Source of the DNA: an uncultured Neomegalonema sp.
GTDB taxonomy: Bacteria; Pseudomonadota; Alphaproteobacteria; Rhodobacterales; Rhodobacteraceae
Reading direction: 5' to 3'
DNA: 55,194 nt
Assembly (NCBI GenBank): GCA_937911325.1
Contig: CALDSD010000063.1
Span: 1-55,194 of the forward strand
Shown here: positions 8,355-16,711 of the stretch, piece after piece
How positions within the stretch are numbered: position 1 is the stretch's first letter
Layout of the letters: each line of letters starts with the position of its first letter
Notes under the pieces: generated by a model
Told to the model about the DNA's origin: nothing
The model's input: only the letters and a program-made list of their open reading frames with translations
The model's database searches: none
Program-made: the position numbers and the translations under genes

Positions 8355-8624
8355 TCAGCCGCGCTTGCGCCGCCATTCTCGCAACAGGCCCTCGAGGCGC
8401 TCCACGACGCCTTCGGCGAACTCGGGATCCGTCGCACCATTGGCGACTCGTGCGACCGCCATTGTGGCGACAAGACCAGAGACGCGTCGTTCTTCGTCCG
8501 GCGATAGGGTGTCGAGCCCCCGGAGGGCTTCGACCACCAGACGCAGCGCTGCCTGCGCGTCTTCGGTAAGTTCTGCTTCAATGCCGGTGCCAAGGGCTGT
8601 TTGAGCGGCTGCGATGCGACCCAT
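8355..8624 (-). CDS. Small helical protein (89 aa), unknown function
   Basis: An 89-residue, strongly charged, probably all-helical protein. It has alternating Ala/Leu and acidic residues in the first half (ELTEDAQAALRLVVEALRG), an LSPDEERRVSGLVATMAVARVAN helix and a basic C-terminus (LLREWRRKRG). It has no signal peptide or membrane segment and I recognise no family. GAGAGTGG lies upstream of the ATG. It is convergent with liuE and has the same orientation as the winged-helix gene that starts further upstream on this strand (46-base gap), so the two may be co-transcribed. Confidence 0.55.
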   Translation of the reverse strand: MGRIAAAQTALGTGIEAELTEDAQAALRLVVEALRGLDTLSPDEERRVSGLVATMAVARVANGATDPEFAEGVVERLEGLLREWRRKRG

Positions 8625-8670
8625 TTTTCCACTCTCAGTTTCATGCGAGCGGGGTCGTTACCATAAATCG

Positions 8671-9213
8671 TTAACAACACCGCTCCCGAAGGTGGGGCGT
8701 TTTCCCACCAGGGCCGGAAGCACTTCCCTCACAGATGAGATTTCGCGCGAGTGGCGGCAGCTCGTTCCAGAAATTCTCGAACGCGACAATGCGTTGCTCG
8801 ACGCCAAGTCGCGTGAAAGCCCAGCCGTCTTCCCCGCGGATGACAAACCCGTCGGTTTCAAATCGCGCCAGTGTTGCGCGAACCGACTTGCGGTCGAGAC
8901 CTGTCGCCTCGGCGAGGGCGGATACGCTCCATCCCCCGTCGTCATGCGCCAGCGCCAACCAGACAAGCGATCGCGTCATGTTGCCGCCGGTGCGCCGCAA
9001 CCCGACCAGGAGCGCGAAAAGCAGCTTCTTTGTGACCAGTCTTAAGTCCTCGCGCCCATCTCGGGCAGGCGCGTCGGTCTCCGGGCGACCGCTCCGTCTT
9101 GGAATGACCCTCGGTGCTGGATACCCGCTCGTGGGCAAGGGCGCCTCGACTAAGGCGCCCATTGGCTGTGATGCGCCCAACTTGCTAGGGGCGCTGACGC
9201 TCCGATCCGCCAT
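8671..9213 (-). CDS. Winged-helix DNA-binding protein with uncertain N-terminus
   Basis: The reading frame gives 180 residues from ATG 9213, with GGAG 8 bases upstream. From about residue 63 there is a clear winged-helix domain: the helix MTRSLVWLALAHDD, then VSALAEATGLDRKSVRATLARFE as helix-turn-helix, then the wing DGFVIRGEDGWAFT. This looks like a MarR/PadR-type regulator of unknown target. Residues 1-60 are low in predicted structure and rich in Pro, Arg and Ser. The DNA behind them contains inverted repeats, so this part may be a captured intergenic repeat. Then translation would start later, for example at ATG 8979 (residue 79), although that would clip the first helix. Only the domain is secure. 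Confidence 0.65.
   Translation of the reverse strand: MADRSVSAPSKLGASQPMGALVEAPLPTSGYPAPRVIPRRSGRPETDAPARDGREDLRLVTKKLLFALLVGLRRTGGNMTRSLVWLALAHDDGGWSVSALAEATGLDRKSVRATLARFETDGFVIRGEDGWAFTRLGVEQRIVAFENFWNELPPLARNLICEGSASGPGGKTPHLRERCC
9139..9160. repeat. Inverted repeat inside the 5' part of the winged-helix frame
   Basis: GGGCGCCT (9139-9146) and AGGCGCCC (9153-9160) form a perfect 8-bp stem with a 6-base loop. Nearby stretches at about 9048-9072 also pair (GCGCC with GGCGC). The block from about 9044 to 9185 looks more like a structured intergenic element than ordinary coding sequence. Confidence 0.55.
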
Positions 9214-9313
9214 GACGGCGCTCCAGAAAAAGAAGGACAGGTATCGTGACCTAAAGACTGCACCAGAGAAACACAACCGCATGCGACGAGACAGCGCGAT
9301 TTGCGCATATTGG

Positions 9314-10231
9314 CTATGCGGTCAAACCGGTCGGCTCAGGCAAATCGTTCGCGCGACAGTACGCCGTCAAGGTGTTCGCCAAGAGACACGCGATCGTCAT
9401 CGGACCCACCCCGCCGGGAACGGGAGTGATCGCTCCGGCGACCTTCGCCACCTCGTCATAAGCGACGTCGCCGACGATGCGGGTTTTCGGCGAACCGTCC
9501 TCTTTCGTTCCCAGCTCAGGCGCGTCAACCCGATTGATGCCGACGTCGATCACCGTGGCGCCTGGCTTGATCCAATTGGCTTTGACCATCTCGGGGCGAC
9601 CAACAGCTGCGACGACGATATCAGCGGCGGCGCTGACGGCCTCGATGTCCTTCGTGCGGCTGTGGGCGATCGTCACCGTACAGCTGTCTCTCAGCAGCAG
9701 CTGCGCCATGGGCTTGCCGACGATGTTTGAACGCCCCAGCACCACGGCGTTCAACCCGGAGAGAGAGCCCAACTCCTCCCTGAGCATCATCAAGCAGCCG
9801 AGCGGCGTGCAAGGCGCCATCGACTTCTGCCCTGTGCCCAGCAGACCGACATTCGAAATATGGAAGCCGTCGACGTCTTTCTCGGGCGCGATCGTGTTGA
9901 TCACGAGGTCGCTGTCGAGATGCGACGGAAGCGGCAACTGTACGAGAATGCCGTGAACGTCCGGGCTCTCATTTAGCTGGCGCACCAATCCAATCAACGT
10001 CTCCTCGGACGTATCCGCCGGCAGACGGTGCTCAAAGGAGTTCATGCCGACTTCGACGGTCTGCTTTCCCTTGTTCCGGACGTAGACTTGGCTGGCGGGA
10101 TCCTCGCCGACCAGAACCACCGCAAGACCTGGCTTCACGCCATGTTTTGAGGTCAACGTCTGAACGTGCTCTGCGACTTGTTCTCTTACTTTCGCCGCGA
10201 AGGCTTTCCCGTCGATAACTTTAGCGCTCAT
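9314..10231 (-). CDS. folD: Methylenetetrahydrofolate dehydrogenase / methenyltetrahydrofolate cyclohydrolase
   Basis: A 305-residue bifunctional FolD that interconverts methylene-, methenyl- and 10-formyl-tetrahydrofolate with NADP in the cytoplasm. The catalytic Y50-x-x-x-K54 (QVYVRNKGK), the [10 protein letters not shown] motif, the PCTPLGC loop (the family usually has PCTP.G), the cofactor site [12 protein letters not shown] and the C-terminal [11 protein letters not shown] are all present. The length is normal. GGAGAGG lies upstream of the ATG. A hairpin at 10255-10272 precedes it. The upstream gene on the same strand is an unrelated exported protein, so folD may have its own promoter in the 136-base gap. 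Confidence 0.97.
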   Translation of the reverse strand: MSAKVIDGKAFAAKVREQVAEHVQTLTSKHGVKPGLAVVLVGEDPASQVYVRNKGKQTVEVGMNSFEHRLPADTSEETLIGLVRQLNESPDVHGILVQLPLPSHLDSDLVINTIAPEKDVDGFHISNVGLLGTGQKSMAPCTPLGCLMMLREELGSLSGLNAVVLGRSNIVGKPMAQLLLRDSCTVTIAHSRTKDIEAVSAAADIVVAAVGRPEMVKANWIKPGATVIDVGINRVDAPELGTKEDGSPKTRIVGDVAYDEVAKVAGAITPVPGGVGPMTIACLLANTLTAYCRANDLPEPTGLTA

Positions 10232-10254
10232 CCCAGCGTGCCTCTCCTAGAGCG

Positions 10255-10272
10255 CCTCCAGACCTCTGGAGG
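10255..10272 (-). other. Palindromic hairpin upstream of folD
   Basis: CCTCCAGA (10255-10262) and TCTGGAGG (10265-10272) form a near-continuous palindrome. The transcript could fold as a 7-bp stem with a 4-base loop, 24 bases before the folD start. It has no T-run, so it could be an inefficient terminator of the upstream gene, a folD leader element or an operator. Confidence 0.45.
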
Positions 10273-10367
10273 ACGTTGAATTTTCCGCGGTTATGGGTGC
10301 TCCCGGCGGACCACGTCTTCTTGCGCGCGACAATCAGATCGCCGTCCGCGACAGACGGTCCTGGGAG

Positions 10368-10889
10368 CTACTGCTGAAAGTCCACTCGATGCGCCCAGTT
10401 CTCGCCATCCGAGATCGTCAGCGTCTCGAAGCCGAGGATGACGAGCAGATCGTAAAACGTCGCGAAGGTCTGCAGATCATTCTCCCGGAAGAAGGCCGTG
10501 CCACGAGAATTGGACGTCAGACGCGCCAACACGGCGCGCGCTCGGAACAAGGTCTTGAACATCTGATCGTCCAGCCCAACGATCATGAGCTTTTGCGCTT
10601 CTTGCCCCTTGGCGAAGATCACGTATGGCGGCGTGTCCGGAGCGGCGAGCTGCGCTTTTGTGAGCGCCGTGACGAATGCGATGCGCGTCGCGCGATCCGC
10701 CCGAGCGCCGGTGACGATGCGGCGCTTGAACACCTCTTGTGAGGTGACGGTCGGGTAATAGTAGCCCTCATGGACGCTCTCGGTGGTTTGCGCCGCCGCG
10801 CCGCTCAAGCCAGGCGCCGCCAATGGGATCGCGACAAACAGACCGGCGACCAGCATCAGTCCGAGCAACGATTGAAATCCTAAACGCAT
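10368..10889 (-). CDS. Conserved exported protein, unknown function
   Basis: A 173-residue protein with a clear signal peptide (hydrophobic LLGLMLVAGLFVAIPLA, then cleavage after a GAAAQ-type site near residue 33). The mature part has a YYYPTVTSQEVFKRRIV start, an FVTALTKAQLA helix, a YVIFAKG strand, an LMIVGLDDQMFKTLFRARAVLARL region and an FYDLLVILGFETLTISDG end. Similar alphaproteobacterial proteins, as I remember, are sometimes labelled molybdopterin-guanine dinucleotide biosynthesis protein A. The export signal and the absence of a nucleotide-binding motif argue against that name. It is probably periplasmic. It is followed on the same strand by folD after 136 bases. Confidence 0.7.
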   Translation of the reverse strand: MRLGFQSLLGLMLVAGLFVAIPLAAPGLSGAAAQTTESVHEGYYYPTVTSQEVFKRRIVTGARADRATRIAFVTALTKAQLAAPDTPPYVIFAKGQEAQKLMIVGLDDQMFKTLFRARAVLARLTSNSRGTAFFRENDLQTFATFYDLLVILGFETLTISDGENWAHRVDFQQ

Positions 10890-10968
10890 TCTTGAACTCC
10901 CAAATACTACCCTTGGCGCAAATCCTTGCGAGCGTGGCGGCGCTTGCGATCACGCGCAAATCAAAATC

Positions 10969-11739
10969 CTAAGCGTCGGGCGAGCTCTCGCCGCGCAGAG
11001 CCGGCAAGCCGACGCCTGAGCAATCAAATCCGCCGTCAGCCGCGAGAACCTGCCCGGTCACATAGCTGGCTTTGTCCGAACAAAGAAACAGGATCGCCTC
11101 CGCAATCTCGTTCTCGACGCCGTATCGGTTCAACGGGATCGCGCCATGATATGCGGCGATGATCTCGGGCGTGTGGACCGCCATCGCAAGTTTCGTCGCC
11201 ACGGGCCCTGGAGCGACGCAATTGGCGCGAACGCCATGTTCTCCGAGTTCGATCGCTTGCTGCTTGGTCAACTGAATGACCGCGGCCTTGCTGGTCCCAT
11301 AGGCGACGCGTAAGGTGCTTGCCCGCAAGCCGGAGATCGACGCGATGTTGACGATCGCGCCTTTGCTTTTGATCAGCGCCGGCGTCGCCGCCTGCGAGCA
11401 GAGAAAGACGCCGTCCAGATTGGTGCCCATCACTTCACGCCACGTGGCGAAATCCATATCGTGAATCGGGCCGAACAGCGCGACGCCAGCGTTGTTGACC
11501 AAAGCATCGACCCGACCAAACGCCGTTTCGACCTGTCCGGCCATTTGAGCGACCTGCTCCGGGTCAGAGACGTCGCAGGTGATCGCCAGCGCGTGTTCCA
11601 CCTCGACCGCGGCGCTTGCCAACGCCGCTTCATCGCGATCGATCATCGCGACGCGGCGCCCCTCCAGGGCGAAGAGTTTTGCAGTCGCTAACCCGATGCC
11701 GCGCGCGGCGCCGGTGACGATGGCCGTCTTTTCAGTCAT
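10969..11739 (-). CDS. SDR-family oxidoreductase
   Basis: A 256-residue classical short-chain dehydrogenase/reductase. Cofactor loop TGAARGIG (9-16), an acidic residue after the second strand (AMIDRD) that favours NAD(H), the NNAG motif (82-85), the catalytic Ser in NIASISG (S134 or S136), Y147 and K151 in YGTSK, and the C-terminal AADGG motif are all present. The substrate cannot be read from the sequence. ATG 11739 is chosen over the upstream GTG-like extension because GGGGAG is well spaced before it. The gene is divergent from the DMSP lyase gene across 162 bases, so a role in handling a DMSP-derived compound is possible but not shown. Confidence 0.9.
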   Translation of the reverse strand: MTEKTAIVTGAARGIGLATAKLFALEGRRVAMIDRDEAALASAAVEVEHALAITCDVSDPEQVAQMAGQVETAFGRVDALVNNAGVALFGPIHDMDFATWREVMGTNLDGVFLCSQAATPALIKSKGAIVNIASISGLRASTLRVAYGTSKAAVIQLTKQQAIELGEHGVRANCVAPGPVATKLAMAVHTPEIIAAYHGAIPLNRYGVENEIAEAILFLCSDKASYVTGQVLAADGGFDCSGVGLPALRGESSPDA

Positions 11740-11799
11740 CTCCGCTCCCCACATTCAGCGCTGTGATGTCTGACGCTCACATCTCTCTGAAGCAACCCC

Positions 11800-11819
11800 T
11801 AGATGCTCGCCTTCATCTA
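11800..11819. promoter_or_regulatory. Inverted repeat in the SDR/dddL divergent promoter region
   Basis: TAGATG (11800-11805) - 8 bases - CATCTA (11814-11819) is a perfect 6-bp inverted repeat. A second weaker repeat, GATGT (11765-11769) - 9 bases - ACATC (11779-11783), lies nearby. Both are in the 162-base region between two divergent genes and could be operators. No regulator gene is adjacent. Confidence 0.4.
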
Positions 11820-11901
11820 AGCTTCGCGCTATTGTGCGGTGCAACACTCTTGGCGCAGGAGCAGCATATTGATCGATGGCGGTCCCCTCAAAGGAGACTT
11901 C

Positions 11902-12597
11902 ATGCAGGAGGCTTCGGACTCAGACCCGACGCCTGCTGTGACGCGCCTACGCGAACAACCGGACTGGGGTTACCTGTTTCGAGAGTTCTACGAGATGTAC
12001 CGCCATTCCAGCGCCGGCGGCAGCACCAAGATCCGCAGCCATCAGCGGACCGTTCGGGAGACCTTGTCGAAAGTGCTCGACAGCGATCCTCCGCTACAGT
12101 TCGAGAAGCCGGATCACAAACCGGTCTGCGCGCATCTCAAACGCGCGCTTGACGAAGGGCGTCTTGAGCGTACGGCGACGGTGATCCGCGCCATCGAGAG
12201 CGTCCAGCACCAGCTGAGTTGGCGATTTGGGTACGAGAAACTGCCGCGCGGGCTTTCTCAGAAATATGCGTATGCCGAGCTCATGGGACCAACGGGGCCG
12301 GCGGTCTCGGACGGGTTGATCCTGGGCCTTGTGCTGTTCGCGCCGAAATGCACGTATCCGGCGCATTCGCACGATGGGATCACGGAGAGCTATTTCTGCT
12401 TGTCAGGATCGGTGTCCGAGAACGACGACGGCGTCTTTGCGCCCGGTTCGTTGATCTTCAACCCACCGGGCCGCAATCATCGCATCACCACAGGCGAGCA
12501 CGAACCCAGCCTTTTGGCCTATGCGTGGACCGGCTCGAAGGAGCGCCTGGCCGAACCGGGCATGAAGTTCAGCCGTCTGAAGAAGCCGAAGACCTAG
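11902..12597 (+). CDS. dddL: DMSP lyase, DddL-type cupin
   Basis: A 231-residue protein resembling the DddL family, which cleaves dimethylsulfoniopropionate to dimethyl sulfide and acrylate. The N-terminal helical part (WGYLFREFYEMYRHSSAGGS, then IRSHQRTVRETL and KPVCAHLKRALD) is characteristic of DMSP lyase proteins. The C-terminal cupin shows metal ligands H155 and H157 in HSHDGITESY, E162, Y164 and a late H193 in GRNHRITTG, followed by LLAYAWTG. The length fits DddL. ATG 11902 is chosen for the strong AAGGAGA 6 bases upstream; longer in-frame starts lack one. I did not see dddA, dddC or acrylate-handling genes in the window. Confusion with DddQ or DddW is possible, but the N-terminal helical region favours DddL. 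Confidence 0.83.
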   Translation: MQEASDSDPTPAVTRLREQPDWGYLFREFYEMYRHSSAGGSTKIRSHQRTVRETLSKVLDSDPPLQFEKPDHKPVCAHLKRALDEGRLERTATVIRAIESVQHQLSWRFGYEKLPRGLSQKYAYAELMGPTGPAVSDGLILGLVLFAPKCTYPAHSHDGITESYFCLSGSVSENDDGVFAPGSLIFNPPGRNHRITTGEHEPSLLAYAWTGSKERLAEPGMKFSRLKKPKT

Positions 12598-12608
12598 AGG
12601 CCGAAGAG

Positions 12609-13430
12609 CTAGAGTTCCAGGGCGATGATCTTCTCGAGCAGGACGATCACGTCTTTGCGGACTGGATACCCAGCGACGACCTCGGCAACGCCGCGCGCGT
12701 CCCTGAGCCGCTTGCCGCTTTGCGTGTAGATGCGGCCGTTCGCTCGGGCTTTGATCTTCAGATAATAGGGGTCTTCCCCGGCAGACGGATCGCGGATCAC
12801 GATCGCGTTCGCGTCGTTGCGCCCATCTGGCCCGACGCCATAGCCGACCATGGTGACCATGTGGCCATTGATCGGCTTCAGGCCCCCCAAACCGTCATCG
12901 CGGTAAAAGCGCAAGCCAACCCACATCGCGTCGCCGCGTTCAAACCTGCGCGCCGCCCAGCGCAAATCGACCGGTCCGGTCCGCTTCGCGTATTTGCGGG
13001 GCATTGGCCAGATCCCCTGATAGCGGATGCGGCCCCTATAGCCGGCGTCGTCAAGATAGCGCTCGAGGCCGGACAGAAAGCGATGCGTCTGTGTGCCGCC
13101 CGGTTCGCCAAAACCGGGGTCGGTCGCCATGTACTTCTCCGAGGACAAGCTTTGAACCACACTGGAGACGCGGTCCATAACGGTGACGCCTCGCACGGGA
13201 AGTAGGCGCTTAAAGCCCTTGCGGTCCGCCAGCCAGACCAGAGCGTTCGCCGCCGCCACGACGGCACAATGATACTTGCCCCCGTTCGGCAGGCCGAGCG
13301 CGGGGTCGTACTGGGTGAAGTCCGGGATGTCGTCGATACGCTTGGTGTTGTAGGGGGCCGCGTATGACGCGCCCGCCGCCAAGCCGACGACGGCCGCGAC
13401 CAGAAAAGTGGATGTCAGTTTTCGCCACAT
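12609..13430 (-). CDS. Exported C39-like cysteine peptidase fold protein
   Basis: A 273-residue protein with a signal peptide (TFLVAAVVGLAAGASYA, cleavage near residue 25). The mature part matches a papain-like/C39-like fold: the catalytic Cys C55 in KYHCAVVAAANAL, the His H190 in NGHMVTMVGYG and the Asp D214 in IRDPSAG. This gives a complete Cys-His-Asp triad pattern. It carries no transporter domain, so it is not a bacteriocin exporter. It is probably a periplasmic or secreted peptidase or transglutaminase-like protein with unknown substrate. It is convergent with dddL with only 11 bases between stops. Confidence 0.72.
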   Translation of the reverse strand: MWRKLTSTFLVAAVVGLAAGASYAAPYNTKRIDDIPDFTQYDPALGLPNGGKYHCAVVAAANALVWLADRKGFKRLLPVRGVTVMDRVSSVVQSLSSEKYMATDPGFGEPGGTQTHRFLSGLERYLDDAGYRGRIRYQGIWPMPRKYAKRTGPVDLRWAARRFERGDAMWVGLRFYRDDGLGGLKPINGHMVTMVGYGVGPDGRNDANAIVIRDPSAGEDPYYLKIKARANGRIYTQSGKRLRDARGVAEVVAGYPVRKDVIVLLEKIIALEL

Positions 13431-13505
13431 GCCGGCGAGTTTAGAGCCCGGCGGTAAAGGCGCCGTTGCAAAGCGCGGTTAACGTCTCTTGCCGACAGGC
13501 GACCG

Positions 13506-14033
13506 TCACTGCCCCTCGACCGCCGCCTTCAGATTAGCGAGCCCTTCTTCATAATCCGCGCCGATCATGTCCGGCAGAATGAGGCCGAACCATCGCTGCA
13601 TTGGGCCCTCAAGGTCGCTTTCGAACCCCCATGTCACGCTCGAGCCGCCAGCGCTGGGCGCGATCTCGAAACGGGCTGTGGCGGCGCCTTCCGGGCCGAA
13701 ATCGAGATCGGTCACCACATAGTTTGGCTCTTGCAACTCGATCAGAGTGAGCGTGCCGTCGCCTTGAACCTCGGACGACCAGCTCATCCCATGTCCAACT
13801 GTCGCCGGCGGCCCCGTGATCGTCAGCGTCATTCCAGGATCCCGACGCGACCAAGGCGACCAGAGGTTGAACTGGTTCAGATCGGCGATAAAGGGCCAGA
13901 CGGCCTCAGGTTGAGCCGCAATCTCGATCGACCGACTGGCGGCGACCCGCTCCGGCAAGAACAGCGCCCCTATGTAAAACACAGCAGCGAGCGCCGCCGC
14001 GACGCCTATGACGACCTTGAAGACTTGTTTCAT
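13506..14033 (-). CDS. Membrane-anchored SRPBCC-family protein
   Basis: A 175-residue protein with one N-terminal membrane segment (residues 6-27) followed by an SRPBCC/polyketide-cyclase-like domain. Landmarks are the first strand AASRSIEIAAQPEAVWPFIADLNQFNLWSPW, the LTITGPPATVGHGMSW segment, the ELQEPNYVVTDLDF strand and the long C-terminal helix MIGADYEEGLANLKAAVE. This fold binds hydrophobic ligands; no specific ligand can be inferred. Many alphaproteobacteria carry similar anchored versions. It lies between two genes of the same strand with gaps of 75 and 57 bases, so it may be part of a loose operon. Confidence 0.8.
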   Translation of the reverse strand: MKQVFKVVIGVAAALAAVFYIGALFLPERVAASRSIEIAAQPEAVWPFIADLNQFNLWSPWSRRDPGMTLTITGPPATVGHGMSWSSEVQGDGTLTLIELQEPNYVVTDLDFGPEGAATARFEIAPSAGGSSVTWGFESDLEGPMQRWFGLILPDMIGADYEEGLANLKAAVEGQ

Positions 14034-14090
14034 TGAGACCCTCCCTAGTCGATCGAGATGCTTCGCCTCTGGGACGAAGGCCGACCTCGA

Positions 14091-14705
14091 TCAGGAAACA
14101 GCCGCCGCTTTTCGTCGCTTCACGGCGGGTTCATAGATCCGTTGGGGCGGCACGTGCAGCACGCAGACGTCGCCAAGCCTGATCTCGCCTTCTCGCTCGA
14201 TCCAGGCCGTGATCCCCCGCTTGCCCATCGCGTGTTTTGGAAACGCGAGCCCCTTGCCCGGATGATGCTGCTCGATGATCTCCGCCGGGAACTTGCAGGG
14301 ACCGTTCTCCATATCGACGGCGATCGATGTGCCGTTTTCGAAGATCAACCGAGATCCCGGCGGCAACTGCGTCAGCTGTGGCACGCCTTGCAAGATCATG
14401 TTTGCGCCGATCCACTCCGGACGGATTGGGCTCGGCAACCCCATATCCTCTGAGATCTCGCCGATCTCCTCGGTGGACAGGATCGTGATCTGACGCGCGT
14501 TCTTGATCTCCGTCCCCTTGGGATATTGCAGTTTCACACGACTGCAAGAGGGGCGCGTGAGACCGCCATGGCTCTCGCCGACAAAGCCGCCGTAGTCGAC
14601 GGTCACCTGTTCGACGGCCTCGCTTTCGAGACTGGCGGCCCGGTCTCTGTTCAGACCAAGCCAGCGTACCGTTCCCTCAAGCTCCGTCGGTGTGAGAATT
14701 GGCAT
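14091..14705 (-). CDS. MOSC-domain protein
   Basis: A 204-residue protein with a MOSC (molybdenum cofactor sulfurase C-terminal) domain. Landmarks are VDYGGFVGESHGGLTRPSCSR, the RQITILSTEEIGEI segment, an IRPEWIGANMIL strand and the GPCKFPAEII-type turn with a Cys, then KRGITAWIEREGEIRLGDVC at the end. The family is linked to sulfur carriage or N-hydroxylated base reduction through molybdenum cofactor, but this stand-alone form has no assigned substrate. ATG 14705 is chosen for the GGAG 8 bases upstream; the longer frame from 14735 lacks one. The neighbours give no functional hint. Confidence 0.85.
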   Translation of the reverse strand: MPILTPTELEGTVRWLGLNRDRAASLESEAVEQVTVDYGGFVGESHGGLTRPSCSRVKLQYPKGTEIKNARQITILSTEEIGEISEDMGLPSPIRPEWIGANMILQGVPQLTQLPPGSRLIFENGTSIAVDMENGPCKFPAEIIEQHHPGKGLAFPKHAMGKRGITAWIEREGEIRLGDVCVLHVPPQRIYEPAVKRRKAAAVS

Positions 14706-14794
14706 TTGAGACTCCGTGAAACGACATTCGCCCATCCTACGACGATGCGCGATATCTCAAACCCGTTTCCTGTGATGAATGCGATCGGCGCAGG

Positions 14795-15520
14795 TTACAC
14801 GGCGGGCAACGCGATCTCGTTCAGGATCGCCGCGTAGAAGCAGAACGTCGCGACCAGCACAAAGAAGTGCCAGATCGCATTGCTGAACGGCAGTCTCTCC
14901 CACAGGTGGAAAACGACCCCAACCGTGTACAGGAGCCCCCCGGTGATCACGAGAACGCCCGCAGTCGCCGAGACGACCTCGGTCAGCGGACTGATCGCGA
15001 ACACTACCAACCAGCCTTGTCCCAGATAGAGCCAAACGCCGATCCGCGCGAGCAGCGCTGGCGCAAACAGCTGCAAAGGCGCTCCGATCAGCGCAATCGC
15101 CCAAACCCCGCTCATCAAACCTGCGGCCAGCCCCCCGCCAAGCTTCACCAGCATGAAGGGCGTGTAGGTTCCGGCGATCTTCAGGAAAATCGCGGCATGG
15201 TCCCAACGACGATAGCGGGTTTTGAGCTTTGGACGGTGAGTCAGGTGATAAAGCGCTGAACAGGTGAACATCGCCAACATGCCGATGGCGTAAACAGTCA
15301 AGCTCGTGATAGTCCAAGCATCGCCATGCGGCGCCGCAACAATAAACAAAGCAACGACGGCGATCAGGCCAGAAACGACGCCGATCACGTGAATGGTCGC
15401 GTCGGCGAGCCGCTCCCATTTTGAATACTCGGGGAAACGAGGGTAAAAATCGTGCTCTTCCGGTTCGGTCCAATACGTGGCCGTTTCAGGAGTTCTGTAG
15501 ACTGGCTCGGTCTCGGTCAT
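14795..15520 (-). CDS. Hemolysin III / PAQR-family membrane protein
   Basis: A 241-residue seven-helix membrane protein of the hemolysin III (YqfA, TrhA, PAQR) family. Signatures are ADATIHVIGVVSGL in the first helix, CSALYHLTHRP (the conserved S..YH), RRWDHAAIFLKIAGTYTPF (the D-H and GTYTP core) and the late LLYTVGVVFHLWERLPFSNAIWHFFVLVA with the conserved W..FV histidine motif. These His/Asp residues form a metal site in the family. In E. coli TrhA affects membrane fluidity; the hemolysin name is historical. The gene is divergent from the MsrQ-like gene over 188 bases. Confidence 0.9.
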   Translation of the reverse strand: MTETEPVYRTPETATYWTEPEEHDFYPRFPEYSKWERLADATIHVIGVVSGLIAVVALFIVAAPHGDAWTITSLTVYAIGMLAMFTCSALYHLTHRPKLKTRYRRWDHAAIFLKIAGTYTPFMLVKLGGGLAAGLMSGVWAIALIGAPLQLFAPALLARIGVWLYLGQGWLVVFAISPLTEVVSATAGVLVITGGLLYTVGVVFHLWERLPFSNAIWHFFVLVATFCFYAAILNEIALPAV

Positions 15521-15708
15521 AGTGACGCACCTATCCTTACAACCAGCCTGAGCAAGAAACGTGAAACTTTCGTGTATCGAAATTGATGATAAGGGCGCGA
15601 TTAACGCTAAATGTATGTAACGGCCATCTCGCGGAGACGTGAGCGCCCGCTATTATGACGCTCACACAAACCACGTATATCCAAGAAGCTGGTAGGTTTG
15701 GAGACGGC

Positions 15709-16548
15709 ATGACGCCTTGGTCTGATCGCACTGGACGGTTTTCGCCGTTACGCCTGACGACATTCGTGTTGGTCGCGGCGCCCGGGCTTTTGCTCGTCGC
15801 TGCGCTCGGAACAGGCGCGCTTGGCGGCAACGCGCTCAAGACGGCGACGCACGAAACAGGGCTTTGGGCGATCTATTTCCTGTTGGGGTCGCTTGCTGTG
15901 ACGCCGATGATGCGGATCGCACGCTGGCCGCGGCTGGTCATTGTTCGACGCATGCTTGGTCTCGCGGCGTTTGTCTATGTCGCAGCGCATTTCGGTCTCT
16001 ATATCGCCGACCTATCGGGCAACCTGGTGAAGGTGGCCAGCGAGATCATTCTGAGATTCTATCTGCTGATCGGCTTCATCGCCGTTCTTGGGCTGAGCGT
16101 TCTCGCCGTAACCTCGACGGATCGGATGATCCGGAGGCTTGGGCCGAACTGGCGCCGATTGCATCAAGCCAGCTATGCTTTGACCGCGTTAGGCATCTGG
16201 CACTTCTTCATTCAGTCGAAACTTGACGTGTCCGAGCCCACACTGATGGCTGGCGTCTTTCTGTTTCTCATGGGGTTCCGCCTTCTGCCGACGCTCGGTC
16301 TGAGCGCAGGCCCGCTCACCTTGGTCTGTCTGACGATGGCGACCGCCGTGGCGACGGTCTTGCTCGAGATCGGCTGGTTCGCTGCGACGAGCACCATCTC
16401 GCTGCATCAGGTGTGGCTCTCGAACTTCGACTTCACCTTCATGATCCGGCCGGTCTGGTGGGTGCTTGGGTCCGGGCTGGCTCTGGCCGCCGTCGCCGCC
16501 TTGCGCGGCGCTCCGCAGCGCAGCCGCCGCGCCGAAGTCGCCGCCTAG
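15709..16548 (+). CDS. MsrQ-like ferric reductase-type haem membrane protein
   Basis: A 279-residue membrane protein with a ferric-reductase-like transmembrane domain as in MsrQ, the haem subunit that passes electrons to periplasmic methionine sulfoxide reductase MsrP. Visible are THETGLWAIYFL, the RRMLGLAAFVYVAAHFGLY helix with a haem-type histidine, and WRRLHQASYALTALGIWHFFIQSK with two more histidines. The C-terminus is longer than in typical MsrQ and has two extra hydrophobic segments. ATG 15709 is chosen because GGAG lies 7 bases upstream. No msrP gene is adjacent, which is unusual because msrP and msrQ normally sit together. The electron acceptor is therefore uncertain. Confidence 0.72.
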   Translation: MTPWSDRTGRFSPLRLTTFVLVAAPGLLLVAALGTGALGGNALKTATHETGLWAIYFLLGSLAVTPMMRIARWPRLVIVRRMLGLAAFVYVAAHFGLYIADLSGNLVKVASEIILRFYLLIGFIAVLGLSVLAVTSTDRMIRRLGPNWRRLHQASYALTALGIWHFFIQSKLDVSEPTLMAGVFLFLMGFRLLPTLGLSAGPLTLVCLTMATAVATVLLEIGWFAATSTISLHQVWLSNFDFTFMIRPVWWVLGSGLALAAVAALRGAPQRSRRAEVAA

Positions 16549-16711
16549 CGTCTCTCGCGTTGCGCGCGCGTTCCAGCGCCCTCGCTTTCAGACCGTCCGC
16601 TCCCGCCCAGGCCCACCGCGGGGAACGACGCCCGAGAACCCTATGCGGATCGGCTCACGGTTTCCGAAGCGCCAAATGTGTCGACGCCGGGGACGGCGGC
16701 TCAAGCCCGTG

